Of a DNA stretch of 64,000 nucleotides, positions 8,917-19,754 are shown piece after piece. The notes under the pieces were generated by a model, which was not told the origin of the DNA, did not search any database, and saw nothing but the letters and a program-made list of their open reading frames with translations. Origin of the DNA: Rhizobium sp. CG5 (lineage in GTDB: Bacteria > Pseudomonadota > Alphaproteobacteria > Rhizobiales > Rhizobiaceae); contig NZ_JABAEF010000004.1 of assembly GCF_023701945.1 (NCBI RefSeq), positions 124,001-188,000 of the forward strand. The letters run 5' to 3'. The translations under genes were made by a program, and so were the position numbers. The first letter of the stretch is position 1. The number at the start of each line of letters is the position of its first letter.

Positions 8917-10170
8917 ATGAAGAGCTATATCCATGGAGCGGTTTTCTCGGTTCTGAGCCTTTTGCTGGCCATACCATCCGCTCCGGTCCAAGCCGCCTCC
9001 AAGGCCGAGGTCGAAGAGCAGTTCCAGTCCTGGCTGAAGGCAGACCTCTGGCCGCAGGCAGAAAAATCCGGCGTCTCCCGCAAGGTGTTCGATGCGGCAA
9101 CGGCCGACCTTAAACTCGACTGGGACCTGCCGGATCTGGTGCCGCCGGGATCGGCCCCGCCGAAGGATCGCAGCCAGAGCCAGGCCGAATTTTCGTCGCC
9201 CGGCGCCTATTTCAGCGAGAAGCGTCTGCAGGGCCTGGCCGGCACCGGCCGCAGCCTGGCCGCCAAACATGCCGGCACCCTGCGCCGCATCGAGGCGACT
9301 TATGGCGTGCCGGGATCGGTGATCGTCGCCATCTGGGGTCGCGAATCCGGCTTCGGCCAGGCGAAACTGCCGCATCCGGCCATCGAGGTGCTGGCCACCA
9401 AGGCCTTCATGTCGACCCGCAAGGATCTTTTCACCCGTGAACTGATCTCGGCTTTGCATATCGTCGAAGGCGGCGATATTGCCGCCTCCCGGATGATGGG
9501 GTCCTGGGCCGGTGCGCTCGGCCAGCCGCAATTCCTGCCGACCAGCTATCTGAAATATGCCGTCGATTTCGATGGCGACGGCCATCGCGACATCTGGAAT
9601 TCCGTGCCCGACAGCCTTGCCTCGATCGCCAACTATCTGGCCAAGAGCGGCTGGCAGAGGGGCCGCGACTGGGGTTTCGAGGTGAGCATTCCAGCCGGCG
9701 TCAGCTGCGCGCAGGAAGGGCCGGACAAGGCCCAGCCCCTGTCGAAATGGGCCGCGACCGGCATCAAGCGCATCTCCGGCAAGGCCTTCCCGAAGGCGGA
9801 ACTTGGCGAGCGCACCATGATGCTCATGCCGGCCGGCACCCATGGCCCGGAATTTCTCGTCAGCCCGAATTTCTATGTGATCAAGGAATATAACAATTCC
9901 GACCTCTACGCTCTGTTCATCGGCAATCTGGCCGACCGCATCGCCCATGGCAGCGGCGCCTTTGCCGGAGCCTGGGGCGATGTCGGCAAGATGCTGCGCT
10001 CCGACGTGCTGGCCATGCAGAAGGCGCTGGTCGCCAAGGGCTACGATGTCGGCACGGTCGATGGCCTGCCGGGCTTCAAGACCCGGCGCTCGCTCGGCGA
10101 CTGGCAGCAGAAAAGCGGCATGGCGCCGACCTGTTATCCCGATTCATCCCTGAAGGCTAAGCTCAGATAG
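8917..10170 (+). CDS. Lytic murein transglycosylase (MltB/SltB family)
   Basis: 417 residues. A Sec signal peptide (hydrophobic core about 8-20, AxA-like cleavage near VQAAS) is followed by an SLT_2-type catalytic domain with IWGRESGFGQ, whose Glu143 is the likely catalytic acid. A C-terminal peptidoglycan-binding domain follows (about 360-405, MQKALVAKGYDVGTVDG). There is no lipobox cysteine, so it is probably periplasmic rather than outer-membrane anchored. It cleaves the glycan strand with 1,6-anhydro product formation during wall remodelling. It follows recR by 28 bases and may be read from the same transcript. Confidence 0.93.
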   Translation: MKSYIHGAVFSVLSLLLAIPSAPVQAASKAEVEEQFQSWLKADLWPQAEKSGVSRKVFDAATADLKLDWDLPDLVPPGSAPPKDRSQSQAEFSSPGAYFSEKRLQGLAGTGRSLAAKHAGTLRRIEATYGVPGSVIVAIWGRESGFGQAKLPHPAIEVLATKAFMSTRKDLFTRELISALHIVEGGDIAASRMMGSWAGALGQPQFLPTSYLKYAVDFDGDGHRDIWNSVPDSLASIANYLAKSGWQRGRDWGFEVSIPAGVSCAQEGPDKAQPLSKWAATGIKRISGKAFPKAELGERTMMLMPAGTHGPEFLVSPNFYVIKEYNNSDLYALFIGNLADRIAHGSGAFAGAWGDVGKMLRSDVLAMQKALVAKGYDVGTVDGLPGFKTRRSLGDWQQKSGMAPTCYPDSSLKAKLR

Positions 10171-10243
10171 CTGAGCGGTCGCTTGATCAGCGGGTCAGTG
10201 CTGCTGCGCTCGTCAAGGTCCCCGATGGGCCGCTGATGCGGTG

Positions 10244-11872
10244 TCAATGCGGATCGATATGCCCTTTGTGAAAGACATCGCCGGCCGGCGGGATGGCCTG
10301 CCGTTCGATCATCCTGTGCACCCGCGGCTTGGCATCTCCGCGATGCAGCGCCAGCAGCCGGTCGGTCGTCTCCGCATCGGCTTTGGTGCGGCGCTGGTTA
10401 TGGCGGACATATTCCACCCAGGTCGGCGTGTGATAGGTCTCGGTCCAGATCTCAGGTATTTCGAGGTCCCGCATCAGCGCCCAATTGCGCGCCCCATCGC
10501 GAATGCGGATACGCCGTCGTTCGACCATCGCGGCGAGAAACTCGGCCAGGTCTTCATCGGCGATCTCATAGTCGATCTGGATGACGATCGGACCGCTGCG
10601 TGGCCGGATATCCAGCCCGAGCGACGGTTCGTTGAAATGGTTGAGTGGATCGAGATCCAGCGTGGCGAAGGCCGGCATCGCAAGCCAGAAGCCGATGGCA
10701 ACGCCGACGATCATCAACACGCTGGAGGACAAAAGGGCATTGCCGACCCCGTAGTTCTCGGCAATCAGACCCCAAAACCAGCTGCCGGTCGCCATGCCGC
10801 CGAAGGTGGCTGTCTGGTAGAGCGACAATGCCCGCCCGAGCACCCAGCGCGGCGCAGATAGTTGCACCACGGTGTTGAACAGCGACAGCGCCAGAACCCA
10901 GCAGGCACCGGCGATAAACAGGGCGGCGCTGGTCAGCAGAGTCGACGAACTGACCCCGGTGATCGCGGATCCGACCGCAAACCCGGCAAAGGCACAGCGC
11001 ACGATGTCTTCGCTCGACAGCCGTTCGCGAAGCCTGGCGCTCATCAGCGCCCCGCCGATCGCACCCGCGCCGAAGGCGCCGAGCAGCACGCCATAGGTCA
11101 AAGGGCCGCCACCGATCACGTCGCGTGCCACGATCGGCAGCAGGGCTAGCACGGCCGTTGCGGTCAAGCCGAAAACGAAACCCCGGAACAGCACCTTGCC
11201 GATATTCGGCGACATCGCGACATAGCGCAGTCCTGCGGAAATCGCCTGACCAAGCTCTTCGCGCGGCAGGCCGGCCTTGGGATAGTCCGGCTTCCAGCGC
11301 AGCAGGGCATAGATCAAGGCCAGATAGCTTAACGTGTTGACCGCAAAGGCCGACGCTGCGCCAGCGGCAGCGACGATCGCCCCCCCGATGGCCGGGCCGA
11401 CGCTGCGGGTGATGTTAAAGCCCATGCTGTTGAGCGACACGGCCGCCGGCAGGTCCTCGCGCGGCACCATGTCGCCGACCGATGCCTGCCAGGAGGGATT
11501 GTTGAGCGCCGTGCCGCAGCCGATCAGGAAGGTGAAGGTCAGCAGCAGCCACGGCGTCATCAGGCCGAGATAGGCACAGATGGCCAGCGTTGCCGAAACC
11601 GTGAGCATGAAGAATTGCGAGGTCAGCATGACCCGGCGGCGGTCAAAGCCGTCGGCGATGGCGCCCGAAAGCAGGGAGAACAGCATGACCGGCAGGGTGT
11701 TGGAGGCCTGCACCAGCGCCACCATATTCTCGGAGGTCGAAATGGAGGCCATCATCCAGGCAGCTCCGACACCCTGGATCAATCCGCCAAGATTGGACGA
11801 AATGCTGGCAAACCATATGGTCCGATAAAATTCATTCTTCAGCGGCGCCAAAGGCGATCTGCGATCCGGCAC
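10244..11872 (-). CDS. MFS exporter (MFS_3 / EntS-like) with C-terminal cytosolic domain
   Basis: 542 residues. The first 400 or so form about 12 hydrophobic segments of the major facilitator superfamily, resembling the MFS_3 group of enterobactin-type exporters. The remaining 130 residues are hydrophilic (IDYEIADEDLAEFLAAM ... THTPTWVEY-like), a domain often fused to this group with a ferredoxin-like/monooxygenase-type fold. The substrate is unknown. It is monocistronic by position, transcribed away from the rimP leader and converging on the transglycosylase gene. Confidence 0.88.
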   Translation of the reverse strand: MPDRRSPLAPLKNEFYRTIWFASISSNLGGLIQGVGAAWMMASISTSENMVALVQASNTLPVMLFSLLSGAIADGFDRRRVMLTSQFFMLTVSATLAICAYLGLMTPWLLLTFTFLIGCGTALNNPSWQASVGDMVPREDLPAAVSLNSMGFNITRSVGPAIGGAIVAAAGAASAFAVNTLSYLALIYALLRWKPDYPKAGLPREELGQAISAGLRYVAMSPNIGKVLFRGFVFGLTATAVLALLPIVARDVIGGGPLTYGVLLGAFGAGAIGGALMSARLRERLSSEDIVRCAFAGFAVGSAITGVSSSTLLTSAALFIAGACWVLALSLFNTVVQLSAPRWVLGRALSLYQTATFGGMATGSWFWGLIAENYGVGNALLSSSVLMIVGVAIGFWLAMPAFATLDLDPLNHFNEPSLGLDIRPRSGPIVIQIDYEIADEDLAEFLAAMVERRRIRIRDGARNWALMRDLEIPEIWTETYHTPTWVEYVRHNQRRTKADAETTDRLLALHRGDAKPRVHRMIERQAIPPAGDVFHKGHIDPH

Positions 11873-11994
11873 GTCCTGACACCCATTCCGCGATTCTCAA
11901 TGGTTAGACTATAGGCGGAAGGGAGGCGCCTTGCCTACGGAGAAACACCCAAACCGACAAAATGCCCGGCAATTGTCAAAGGGTCGCGAAAAGC

Positions 11995-12023
11995 TTGCAA
12001 TTTCGCCAGGGCACGCGTATATG
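11995..12023 (+). promoter_or_regulatory. Sigma70-type promoter for the rimP-nusA-infB operon
   Basis: TTGCAA (11995-12000), a 17-base spacer and TATATG (12018-12023) fit a vegetative promoter. It would give a leader of roughly 95 bases that carries the terminator hairpin at 12050. Prediction by eye only. Confidence 0.55.
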
Positions 12024-12049
12024 ACCCGTAAATTCTTGATCGGCAGATG

Positions 12050-12081
12050 AAGAGTGGGCCCGCAAGGACCCGCTCTTTTTT
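12050..12081 (+). terminator. Hairpin plus T-run in the rimP leader (attenuator-like)
   Basis: AAGAGTGGG (12050-12058) pairs with CCCGCTCTT (12069-12077), with extra inner pairing of CC with GG around a CGCAA loop, and is followed directly by six T. It lies between the predicted promoter and the rimP start codon. The upstream gene runs the other way, so a simple end-of-gene terminator makes no sense here. It therefore looks like a leader attenuator. Confidence 0.75.
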
Positions 12082-12123
12082 GTTGGATCGAGATCAGCAC
12101 TGGATGTTCCAGGAGGAACAGGA

Positions 12124-12741
12124 TTGTCCGAAAATATTCCGACGCAGCCAGACCTCGAGCCGCGCCTTGTCGTTGAAACAGGCCTTGATCGCCGCCTTGC
12201 TGACATCATCGAGCCGGTTCTGGTCTCGATGGGTTTCAAGCTCGTTCGTGTCCGGTTGATGAACCAGAACGGCCTGACCCTTCAGGTCATGGCGGAGCGT
12301 CTTGACGGCACCATGACCGTCGTCGACTGCGAAGAAGTGTCGATGGCGATTTCGCCCGCGCTTGACGTTGAGGATCCGGTCGACAAGGCGTATCATCTGG
12401 AAGTGTCGTCGCCCGGTATCGACCGGCCGATGGTTCGCGTATCGGATTTCGTCCGCTGGCAGGGCCATATCGTCAAGTGCGAGACGTCCATTCTGGTCGA
12501 CAACCGCAAGCGCTTCCGCGGCAAGATCGTGCATGTCGACGCCGAGGGTTTCACGCTTGAGCGCGACCAGGTCGCCTACGGCGAAGAGCCGGTGACGGTC
12601 ATTCCGTTCACGGCCCTGGCCGAAGCCAAGCTCATTCTGACGGACGATCTGATCCGCGACGCTTTGAAGGCCGATAAGCTGGCAAGGGCTGAAGCCGCCA
12701 ATCAGAACGGCGAAGAAGACGAAGAACAATCGATAGACTAA
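12124..12741 (+). CDS. rimP: Ribosome maturation factor RimP, TTG start
   Basis: 205 residues with the RimP N-terminal domain ([32 protein letters not shown]) and an Sm-like C-terminal domain. RimP assists 30S assembly. The start codon is TTG: AGGAGG at 12111-12116 stands seven bases upstream, and no better ATG is available in frame before the conserved region. It leads the nusA-infB cluster, the standard bacterial arrangement. Confidence 0.93.
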   Translation: MSENIPTQPDLEPRLVVETGLDRRLADIIEPVLVSMGFKLVRVRLMNQNGLTLQVMAERLDGTMTVVDCEEVSMAISPALDVEDPVDKAYHLEVSSPGIDRPMVRVSDFVRWQGHIVKCETSILVDNRKRFRGKIVHVDAEGFTLERDQVAYGEEPVTVIPFTALAEAKLILTDDLIRDALKADKLARAEAANQNGEEDEEQSID

Positions 12742-12789
12742 TCGCCTCGCGGGCACGGCGCCCCGGCAGGAAGACGGAGACTTAAGACA

Positions 12790-14397
12790 ATGGCAGTCAG
12801 TGCTAACCGGCTTGAGCTTTTGCAGATCGCGGATGCGGTCGCACGCGAAAAGGTCATCGACCGCGAAATCGTGCTCGCCGCAATGGCCGACGCGATCCAG
12901 AAGGCGGCTCGGTCGCGGTATGGTACCGAAACCAACATTCGCGCCGACATCAATTCCAAGACCGGTGAAATCCGTCTGCAGCGCCTGCTCGAAGTCGTCG
13001 AGAAGGTTGAAGACTATTCCACCCAGATCGCCCTGGAACTGGCGCGCGACCGCAATGTCGACGCCAAGCTCGGCGACTTCATCGCCGATCCGCTGCCGCC
13101 GATGGATTTCGGCCGTATCGCGGCCCAGTCGGCCAAGCAGGTCATCGTGCAGAAGGTGCGCGAAGCCGAGCGGGACCGCCAGTTCGACGAATTCAAGGAT
13201 CGTGTCGGCGAAATCGTCAACGGCACCGTCAAGCGCGTCGAATACGGCAATGTGATTGTCGATCTCGGCCGCGGCGAAGGCATTATCCGTCGCGACGAGA
13301 TGATCCCGCGCGAAGCTTTCCGCTACGGCGACCGTGTGCGCGCCTATGTCTATGACGTACGTCGCGAACAGCGCGGTCCGCAGATCTTCCTGTCGCGCAC
13401 CCATCCGCAGTTTATGGTCAAGCTCTTCACCATGGAAGTGCCGGAAATCTACGACGGCATCATCCAGATCAAGTCGGTGGCCCGCGATCCGGGTTCGCGC
13501 GCCAAGATCGCCGTCATCTCGAACGATAGCTCGATCGATCCGGTCGGTGCCTGCGTCGGTATGCGCGGTAGCCGCGTCCAGGCCGTCGTCGGCGAACTTC
13601 AGGGCGAGAAGATCGACATCATTCCGTGGAGCCAGGATCCGGCGTCTTTCATCGTCAACGCCCTGCAGCCGGCCGAAGTCGCCAAGGTGGTTCTGGACGA
13701 GGATGCTGAGCGCATCGAGGTCGTGGTTCCGGATGAGCAGCTGTCGCTGGCCATCGGCCGCCGCGGCCAGAACGTGCGGCTCGCCTCGCAGCTGACCGGC
13801 TGGGACATCGACATCATGACGGAAGCCGAGGAATCGGAGCGCCGCCAGAAGGAATTCAACGAGCGCACCAACCTGTTCATGGACGCTCTCGACGTCGACG
13901 AAATGGTCGGCCAGGTTCTGGCCTCCGAAGGCTTTGCGGCCGTCGAAGAGCTGGCCTATGTCGCGCTGGACGAAATTGCCTCGATCGACGGTTTCGACGA
14001 CGATACGGCGGAAGAAATCCAGACCCGCGCCCGCGAATATCTCGAGAAGATCGAGGCGGAAATGGATGCCAAGCGCAAGGAACTCGGCGTGGCCGATGAA
14101 CTGCGGTCGATCGACGGCATGACCTCGCAGATGATGGTCGCGCTCGGTCAGGACGGCATCAAGACGATCGAGGACTTTGCCGGCTGCGCCGCCGACGATC
14201 TCGTCGGCTGGAGCGAACGCAAGGATGGCGAGACCAAGAAGTTTGAAGGTCTGTTCGGCAAGTTCGAAGTGTCGCGTGCCGAAGCCGAGAACATGATCGT
14301 TCAGGCCCGTCTGGCGGCCGGCTGGATCACGCAAGAAGACCTGGTGGTTGAAGAACCGGTCGCGGCCGAAGGCGAAGAAGTCGAACGGAGCGAATGA
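12790..14397 (+). CDS. nusA: Transcription termination/antitermination factor NusA
   Basis: 535 residues: NusA N-terminal RNA-polymerase-binding domain, S1 domain ([21 protein letters not shown]), two KH domains (KH1 [17 protein letters not shown]2 with [12 protein letters not shown]), then two helix-hairpin-helix-rich acidic repeats at the C-terminus. The long C-terminal repeats are like E. coli NusA and unlike the short Gram-positive form. NusA modulates pausing, intrinsic termination and antitermination. Its stop overlaps the next gene by four bases. Confidence 0.97.
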   Translation: MAVSANRLELLQIADAVAREKVIDREIVLAAMADAIQKAARSRYGTETNIRADINSKTGEIRLQRLLEVVEKVEDYSTQIALELARDRNVDAKLGDFIADPLPPMDFGRIAAQSAKQVIVQKVREAERDRQFDEFKDRVGEIVNGTVKRVEYGNVIVDLGRGEGIIRRDEMIPREAFRYGDRVRAYVYDVRREQRGPQIFLSRTHPQFMVKLFTMEVPEIYDGIIQIKSVARDPGSRAKIAVISNDSSIDPVGACVGMRGSRVQAVVGELQGEKIDIIPWSQDPASFIVNALQPAEVAKVVLDEDAERIEVVVPDEQLSLAIGRRGQNVRLASQLTGWDIDIMTEAEESERRQKEFNERTNLFMDALDVDEMVGQVLASEGFAAVEELAYVALDEIASIDGFDDDTAEEIQTRAREYLEKIEAEMDAKRKELGVADELRSIDGMTSQMMVALGQDGIKTIEDFAGCAADDLVGWSERKDGETKKFEGLFGKFEVSRAEAENMIVQARLAAGWITQEDLVVEEPVAAEGEEVERSE

Positions 14398-15083
14398 TGA
14401 CCGCCGGTGCGGCTGACGAGATCTCGGACGACGCCGATATCAGCGGTGACGACGTGAACGGTCGGATGTGCATTGTGACGCGGCAGAGCGGCACGCCGGA
14501 AACGTTGATCCGTTTCGTGGCGGCGCCGGACGGAAGCATCGTGCCGGATATCAAGCGGCAACTTCCGGGCCGGGGATGCTGGGTGTCGGTGAGCCGCGAG
14601 GCGGTCGACAAGGCGGTGGCAAAGAAGCTCTTTGCCCGCGCCCTGAAGGCGGACGTCAAGGCGGACCCGGAGCTCGGCGTCGTCGTCGATCGGTTGCTGC
14701 TCACGCAGCTGGCCGGAATGATGAACCTGGCGCGCAAGGCGGGTCAGCTGGTTACGGGATCGGCCAAGGTCGATCTCGCCATCCGCAGCGGCGACGCGAT
14801 CGCCGTCTTCCATTCGAAGGAAGCGGCGGCGGATGGAGTGCGAAAAATCGACCAGGCTCGCAAGGCCTGGCACCTGGGAATGGAAACGGAGGCGGAGATT
14901 CCCGCCTTCCATCTGCTCTCGGGAAGCGAAATGGACGAGCTGATGGGGCAGAATGCGTTTATCCATGCCGCAGCGCTTGCAGGGCAGGCGGGTGAAGGTG
15001 TAGTGAAACGCGCAAACCTGCTCGAGACGTATCGTGGCGGTGAGCTGCGGCCGAAGGCCGGCTCGGGCCCGAAAACACTATGA
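14394..15083 (+). CDS. YlxR/DUF448 RNA-binding protein with L7Ae-like domain
   Basis: 229 residues. The N-terminal part matches the YlxR (DUF448) fold, with RMCIVTRQSG and PGRGCWVSVSREAVDKA. The middle (about 95-190) resembles an L7Ae/L30e-like RNA-binding domain (LLTQLAGMMNLARKAGQLVTG). The gene is universally placed between nusA and infB, which suggests a role in transcription-translation coupling or ribosome assembly. It starts inside the nusA stop (ATGA); an ATG one codon later is equally possible. An acidic stretch precedes the domain. Confidence 0.9.
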   Translation: MMTAGAADEISDDADISGDDVNGRMCIVTRQSGTPETLIRFVAAPDGSIVPDIKRQLPGRGCWVSVSREAVDKAVAKKLFARALKADVKADPELGVVVDRLLLTQLAGMMNLARKAGQLVTGSAKVDLAIRSGDAIAVFHSKEAAADGVRKIDQARKAWHLGMETEAEIPAFHLLSGSEMDELMGQNAFIHAAALAGQAGEGVVKRANLLETYRGGELRPKAGSGPKTL

Positions 15084-15184
15084 CGCGGTCACCGGCATCT
15101 GCCGGCCGCTGCGGTTTGGAACAGGAATTGAACGGCGTGGTCTGATGGATGTCATCTGGCCCCGCTCGAAGGAACGGGAACGGA

Positions 15185-17866
15185 ATGACCGACAACAAAG
15201 ACGATAAGACCATCGGCGTGAAGAAGACGCTCACTCTGAAGCCATCAGGGATGAGCCAGGGCACCGTACGCCAGGACATGGGGCGCGGCCGCACGAAGTC
15301 GGTCGTCGTCGAGACAGTCAAGCGGCGCCCGACGCGTCCGCAGGACGAGAAACCACCCATCACACCCGTTCGTGCGCCTGAGCCGGTCGCTCCGGTCGCG
15401 GCTGCCCCACAACCGCAGCCGCCGCGTCCGGCCGCGCCGCCACCGCCGCGCGTCCAGCAGACGACCCACAATCAGCATACGCAGCGTCCGCCGCAGCCCC
15501 AGCAGCCGGTTCGCCAGGAGCGTCCCCGTGGCGCCGTCCTGCACGATCTGTCTGCCGGTGAAATGGAAGCACGCCGCAGGGCGCTGCAGGAAGCCCAGGC
15601 TCGCGACATCGAGGAAGCCAAGCAGCGCGTCATCGACGATGCGCGGCGCAAGGTCGAAGACGCCGAGCGTCAGCGGCTTGCCGAGGAAGAAGCGATCCGC
15701 AAGGCGGCCGAACCAGCGCCTGTCGAGCCGGTTGCAGAACCCGAGCCGGAGCCTGCCGAAATCGTCACTGCCGCAGCCCCGGCTGCGGCTGCCGCTGCGC
15801 CGACCACTGCCAAGCTCGGCACGCCGGCGGCTCCCGGCTTCGTGCGCGGTCGCAAGACGGCGGCCGAAGAAGAGGAAGCGCGCAATGCACCCCGCGGTGC
15901 GCCTGCCCGTGGCAAGGTTGTCCGTCCCGAGCCTGCCAAGGCTCCGGCCCGTCCGAAGACCGAAGAGGAACGTCGTCGCGGCAAGCTGACCATCAGCACC
16001 GCCAATGTCGACGACGACGGCAATGCCCGTGGCCGTTCGCTGTCGGCCATGCGTCGCCGTCAGGAAAAATTCCGCCGCAGTCAGATGCAGGAAACCCGCG
16101 AAAAGGTCATGCGCGAAGTGGTCCTGCCGGAAACCATCACCATTCAGGAACTGTCGCAGCGTATGTCCGAACGGGCTGTCGATGTCATCAAGTACCTGAT
16201 GAAGGAAGGCCAGATGATGAAGCCGGGTGACGTCATCGACGCCGACCTTGCGGAAATCATTGCCGGCGAATTCGGCCATACCGTCAAGCGTGTCTCCGAG
16301 TCCGACGTGGAAGAAGGTATCTTCAATGTGGCCGACGATGCGGGCGAAATGGTATCGCGTCCGCCTGTGGTCACCATCATGGGTCACGTCGACCACGGCA
16401 AGACCTCGCTGCTCGACGCCATCCGCAAGACCAGCGTCGTCTCAGGCGAAGCTGGTGGCATCACCCAGCATATCGGCGCCTACCAGGTCGAGCAGAACGG
16501 TCACAAGATCACCTTCATCGACACCCCCGGCCACGCCGCCTTCACGGCCATGCGTGCCCGTGGTGCGCAGGCCACCGACATCGCCATCCTGGTGGTGGCC
16601 GCCGACGACGCGGTCATGCCGCAGACGATCGAATCGATCAATCATGCCAAGGCGGCCGGCGTGCCGATCATCGTGGCGATCAACAAGATCGACAAGCATG
16701 AAGCCAATCCGGACAAGGTGCGCCAGCAGCTGCTGCAGCATGAAGTCTTCGTGGAATCTATGGGCGGTGAAGTGCTCGACGTCGAAGTCTCGGCCAAGAA
16801 CAAGCTGAACCTCGACAAGCTCCTGGAAGCAGTCCTTCTGCAGGCCGAAATCCTCGACCTGAAGGCCGATCCGAGCCGGACGGCCGAAGGCATCGTCATC
16901 GAAGCCCAGCTCGACCGCGGTCGCGGTTCGGTGGCAACGGTTCTCGTCCAGAAGGGCACGCTTCGCCCGGGCCAGATCATCGTCGCCGGCGACCAGTGGG
17001 GCCGTGTTCGCGCGCTGGTCAATGACCAGGGCGCCCATGTCAAGGAAGCAGGGCCTGCAATGCCGGTCGAGATCCTCGGCCTGTCGGGCACGCCGGCTGC
17101 CGGTGACCGGTTTGCCGTCGTCGAAAACGAAGCCCGTGCGCGCGAGATTTCCGAATATCGCCAGCGTCTGGCCCGCGACAAGGCTGCTGCCCGTCAGTCC
17201 GGTCAGCGCGGTTCGCTGGAACAGATGATGACCCAGCTGCAGAATACCGGGTTCAAGGAATTCCCGCTGGTCATCAAGGGCGACGTGCAGGGCTCGATCG
17301 AAGCCATCATCGGTGCTCTCGACAAGCTCGGCACCGACGAAGTGCGCGCCCGCATCGTGCATTCGGGTGCCGGTGGTATCACCGAGTCCGATATCGCGCT
17401 TGCCGAAGCATCGGACGCTGCCATCATCGGCTTCAACGTTCGTGCCAATTCCCAGGCACGCACGGCGGCCGAACGGGCCGGCACCGAGATCCGCTACTAC
17501 AACATCATCTACGATCTGGTGGATGACGTGAAGGCGGCCATGTCGGGTCTGCTCTCTCCGGAGCGTCGCGAAACCTTCCTCGGCAATGCCGAAATCCTGG
17601 AAGTGTTCAACATTACCAAGACCGGCAAGGTCGCGGGTTGCCGCGTCATCGAAGGCAAGGTCGAACGGGGTGCCGGCGTCCGCCTGGTGCGCGACAATGT
17701 CGTCATTCACGAAGGCAAGCTCAAGACACTCAAGCGCTTCAAGGACGAAGTGGCCGAAGTGCCGATGGGTCAGGAATGCGGTATGGCCTTCGAGAACTAC
17801 GAAGACATCCGCGCCGGCGACACGATCGAGTGCTTCCGCGTCGAACACATCACGCGTACGCTCTAA
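15185..17866 (+). CDS. infB: Translation initiation factor IF-2
   Basis: 893 residues. A long Pro/Ala/Glu/Arg-rich N-terminal region (to about 300), low in complexity, is followed by the IF2_N domain and the GTPase domain with G1 [10 protein letters not shown]3 DTPGHAAF and G4 NKID. Domains II-IV for fMet-tRNA binding follow. IF-2 positions initiator tRNA on the 30S subunit. I use the ATG at 15185 ([14 protein letters not shown]), the usual rhizobial N-terminus; the frame is open from 15149. A strong terminator follows the gene. Confidence 0.96.
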   Translation: MTDNKDDKTIGVKKTLTLKPSGMSQGTVRQDMGRGRTKSVVVETVKRRPTRPQDEKPPITPVRAPEPVAPVAAAPQPQPPRPAAPPPPRVQQTTHNQHTQRPPQPQQPVRQERPRGAVLHDLSAGEMEARRRALQEAQARDIEEAKQRVIDDARRKVEDAERQRLAEEEAIRKAAEPAPVEPVAEPEPEPAEIVTAAAPAAAAAAPTTAKLGTPAAPGFVRGRKTAAEEEEARNAPRGAPARGKVVRPEPAKAPARPKTEEERRRGKLTISTANVDDDGNARGRSLSAMRRRQEKFRRSQMQETREKVMREVVLPETITIQELSQRMSERAVDVIKYLMKEGQMMKPGDVIDADLAEIIAGEFGHTVKRVSESDVEEGIFNVADDAGEMVSRPPVVTIMGHVDHGKTSLLDAIRKTSVVSGEAGGITQHIGAYQVEQNGHKITFIDTPGHAAFTAMRARGAQATDIAILVVAADDAVMPQTIESINHAKAAGVPIIVAINKIDKHEANPDKVRQQLLQHEVFVESMGGEVLDVEVSAKNKLNLDKLLEAVLLQAEILDLKADPSRTAEGIVIEAQLDRGRGSVATVLVQKGTLRPGQIIVAGDQWGRVRALVNDQGAHVKEAGPAMPVEILGLSGTPAAGDRFAVVENEARAREISEYRQRLARDKAAARQSGQRGSLEQMMTQLQNTGFKEFPLVIKGDVQGSIEAIIGALDKLGTDEVRARIVHSGAGGITESDIALAEASDAAIIGFNVRANSQARTAAERAGTEIRYYNIIYDLVDDVKAAMSGLLSPERRETFLGNAEILEVFNITKTGKVAGCRVIEGKVERGAGVRLVRDNVVIHEGKLKTLKRFKDEVAEVPMGQECGMAFENYEDIRAGDTIECFRVEHITRTL

Positions 17867-17895
17867 GGCTGGCGTTTCTTCGCATCGAAATTGCT

Positions 17896-17928
17896 GCGGG
17901 CGCCGGATATCCGGCGCTCGCTTTTTTT
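17896..17928 (+). terminator. Strong intrinsic terminator between infB and rbfA
   Basis: GCGGGCGCCGG (17896-17906), loop ATAT, CCGGCGCTCGC (17911-17921) and then seven T. The stem has eleven pairs with one G-T. It ends about fourteen bases before the rbfA start codon, inside what is usually considered one operon. Confidence 0.9.
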
Positions 17929-17942
17929 AAGGCTGAACGACC

Positions 17943-18353
17943 ATGACCAAACCATCATCCTCTGCGCCGAACCAGCGCATGCTGCGCGTTGGCGAACAGG
18001 TGCGTGCTGCGATCACCCAGGTCCTGCAGCGCGGCGAAGTGCGCGACGAGTTGATCGAGAAGACGGTGATCTCGATTTCCGAAGTGCGCATGTCGACCGA
18101 CTTGAAAGTCGCCACCGCCTATGTGGCGCCGCTCGGCGTCAGCGACCATACAGACATCATCGAAGCGCTGAACCGCAACGCCCGCTATATCCGCGGCCGT
18201 ATCGGGCCGCAGTTGCGGCAGATGAAATACATGCCGGAAGTGCGCTTCCGCGACGACACCAGTTTCGACAACTACCAGAAAATCGATGCGCTTCTGCGGT
18301 CACCCGAAGTGGCCCGCGATCTCGGGCCGGTTGAAGACGACAAGCAAGAATAG
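17943..18353 (+). CDS. rbfA: 30S ribosome-binding factor A
   Basis: 136 residues with the RbfA KH-like fold ([55 protein letters not shown]). It binds helix 1 of 16S rRNA during late 30S maturation and cold adaptation. The Shine-Dalgarno-like AAGGCTGA lies directly downstream of the infB terminator, so translation can start on a short leader. truB begins six bases after its stop. Confidence 0.95.
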   Translation: MTKPSSSAPNQRMLRVGEQVRAAITQVLQRGEVRDELIEKTVISISEVRMSTDLKVATAYVAPLGVSDHTDIIEALNRNARYIRGRIGPQLRQMKYMPEVRFRDDTSFDNYQKIDALLRSPEVARDLGPVEDDKQE

Positions 18354-18359
18354 ACCATT

Positions 18360-19292
18360 ATGTCCAAACCGAGAAAACCCAAGGGCCGCGCCATTTCCGG
18401 CTGGCTGATCCTCGACAAGCCGGTGGATTTCGGCTCGACCGAGGCCGTCTCCAAGATCAAGTGGCTGCTGAATGCCCAGAAGGCCGGCCATGCAGGTACG
18501 CTCGATCCGCTGGCCTCCGGCATGCTGCCGATCGCGCTGGGCGATGCCACCAAGACCGTTCCCTATGTCATGGATGGTCGCAAGATCTACGAATTCACCG
18601 TGACCTGGGGCGAAGAACGCGCCACCGACGACCTGGAAGGCGAAGCGACGCAGACCTCGCCGACCCGTCCGAGCCAGGAGGCGATCCAGGCATTGCTGCC
18701 GAACTATACCGGCGTCATCAACCAGGTGCCGCCGCAGTTCTCCGCCATCAAGATTGCCGGTGAGCGTGCCTATGACCTGGCGCGCGAGGGCGAGATCGTC
18801 GATATCCCGTCCCGCGAGGTCGAGATTTTCCGGCTGACCCTGCTCGGCTGCCCGACCGCCGACACCGCCTGCTTCGAGGTCGAATGCGGCAAGGGCACCT
18901 ATGTGCGCTCGCTGGCCCGGGATTTCGGCCGCGACCTTGGCTGCTTCGGCCATGTGTCGTCGCTGCGGCGCACCTATGTGGCGCCCTTCCCGGAAGACGC
19001 CATGGTGCCGCTGGCCGATCTGGTGGCGCTGGAAGCCATCGAAAACCGGGACGAACGCCTGGCGGCTCTGGATGCCTTCCTGGTCGATACAGGGGAGGCT
19101 CTGTCGGCTCTGCCGCAGATCAAGATCAGCGATGACCAGGCTCATCGCCTGCGCATGGGCAATCCGATCCTGCTGCGCGGCCGCGATGCGCCGGTTGCAG
19201 AAGAAGATGCCTTTGCCACCGCAGGCGGCAAGCTGGTGGCGATCGGCGAGATCGCGGCTGGCGAGTTTCGTCCGAAGCGTGTCTTTAACTGA
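18360..19292 (+). CDS. truB: tRNA pseudouridine-55 synthase
   Basis: 310 residues. The catalytic motif [18 protein letters not shown] contains the active-site Asp (about residue 49), and GWLILDKP at the N-terminus and [12 protein letters not shown] are further TruB signatures. It isomerises U55 in the T loop of tRNAs. It lies behind rbfA, in the common rbfA-truB-rpsO-pnp order. About 150 bases separate it from rpsO, room for a separate promoter. Confidence 0.96.
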   Translation: MSKPRKPKGRAISGWLILDKPVDFGSTEAVSKIKWLLNAQKAGHAGTLDPLASGMLPIALGDATKTVPYVMDGRKIYEFTVTWGEERATDDLEGEATQTSPTRPSQEAIQALLPNYTGVINQVPPQFSAIKIAGERAYDLAREGEIVDIPSREVEIFRLTLLGCPTADTACFEVECGKGTYVRSLARDFGRDLGCFGHVSSLRRTYVAPFPEDAMVPLADLVALEAIENRDERLAALDAFLVDTGEALSALPQIKISDDQAHRLRMGNPILLRGRDAPVAEEDAFATAGGKLVAIGEIAAGEFRPKRVFN

Positions 19293-19445
19293 TCCGGACC
19301 GGATTCCATTCGGCTCTTCCAATTCAAGGCCGGATAAGCTATAGGCTCGCCAGCATAGCGGTTTTCCGTTTGCTTTCACGGCCGATGCTGGACGACATCC
19401 CGGCATATGGCGACTTGTTTTTCCTGTTTACAGAAAGGTTACCCG

Positions 19446-19715
19446 ATGTCGATTACTGCAGAGCGCAAGGCTGCGCTGATCAAGGAATACGCAACGGTTG
19501 AAGGCGACACCGGTTCGCCGGAAGTTCAGGTCGCAATCCTGACCGAGCGGATCAACAACCTGACCGAACATTTCAAGGGCCACAAGAAGGATACCCATTC
19601 CCGCCGTGGACTCTTGACGATGGTTTCGACCCGTCGTTCGCTTCTCGACTACGTCAAGAAGAAGAATGTCGATCGTTACACCAAGCTGATCACCAGCCTC
19701 GGCATCCGCCGCTAA
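19446..19715 (+). CDS. rpsO: 30S ribosomal protein S15
   Basis: 89 residues, the canonical S15 length ([20 protein letters not shown] start; [19 protein letters not shown]). It binds the three-way junction of 16S rRNA helices 20-22. The frame is open upstream to 19407, but the ATG at 19446, with AAAGG at about 19434-19438, gives the exact family start. A stable hairpin follows directly after the stop. Confidence 0.98.
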   Translation: MSITAERKAALIKEYATVEGDTGSPEVQVAILTERINNLTEHFKGHKKDTHSRRGLLTMVSTRRSLLDYVKKKNVDRYTKLITSLGIRR

Positions 19716-19723
19716 TAGAAATT

Positions 19724-19754
19724 CGGCGGGCTTTTCGTTTCGGAAAGTCCGCCG
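19724..19754 (+). terminator. Fourteen-pair hairpin after rpsO (terminator or RNase III-type processing site)
   Basis: CGGCGGGCTTTTCG pairs with CGGAAAGTCCGCCG around a TTT loop, with two G-T pairs. There is no clean T-run (GTTTGCTTTCGG follows), so termination may be partial. In E. coli the rpsO-pnp spacer carries RNase III sites used for pnp autoregulation, so a processing role is possible here. Confidence 0.6.
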
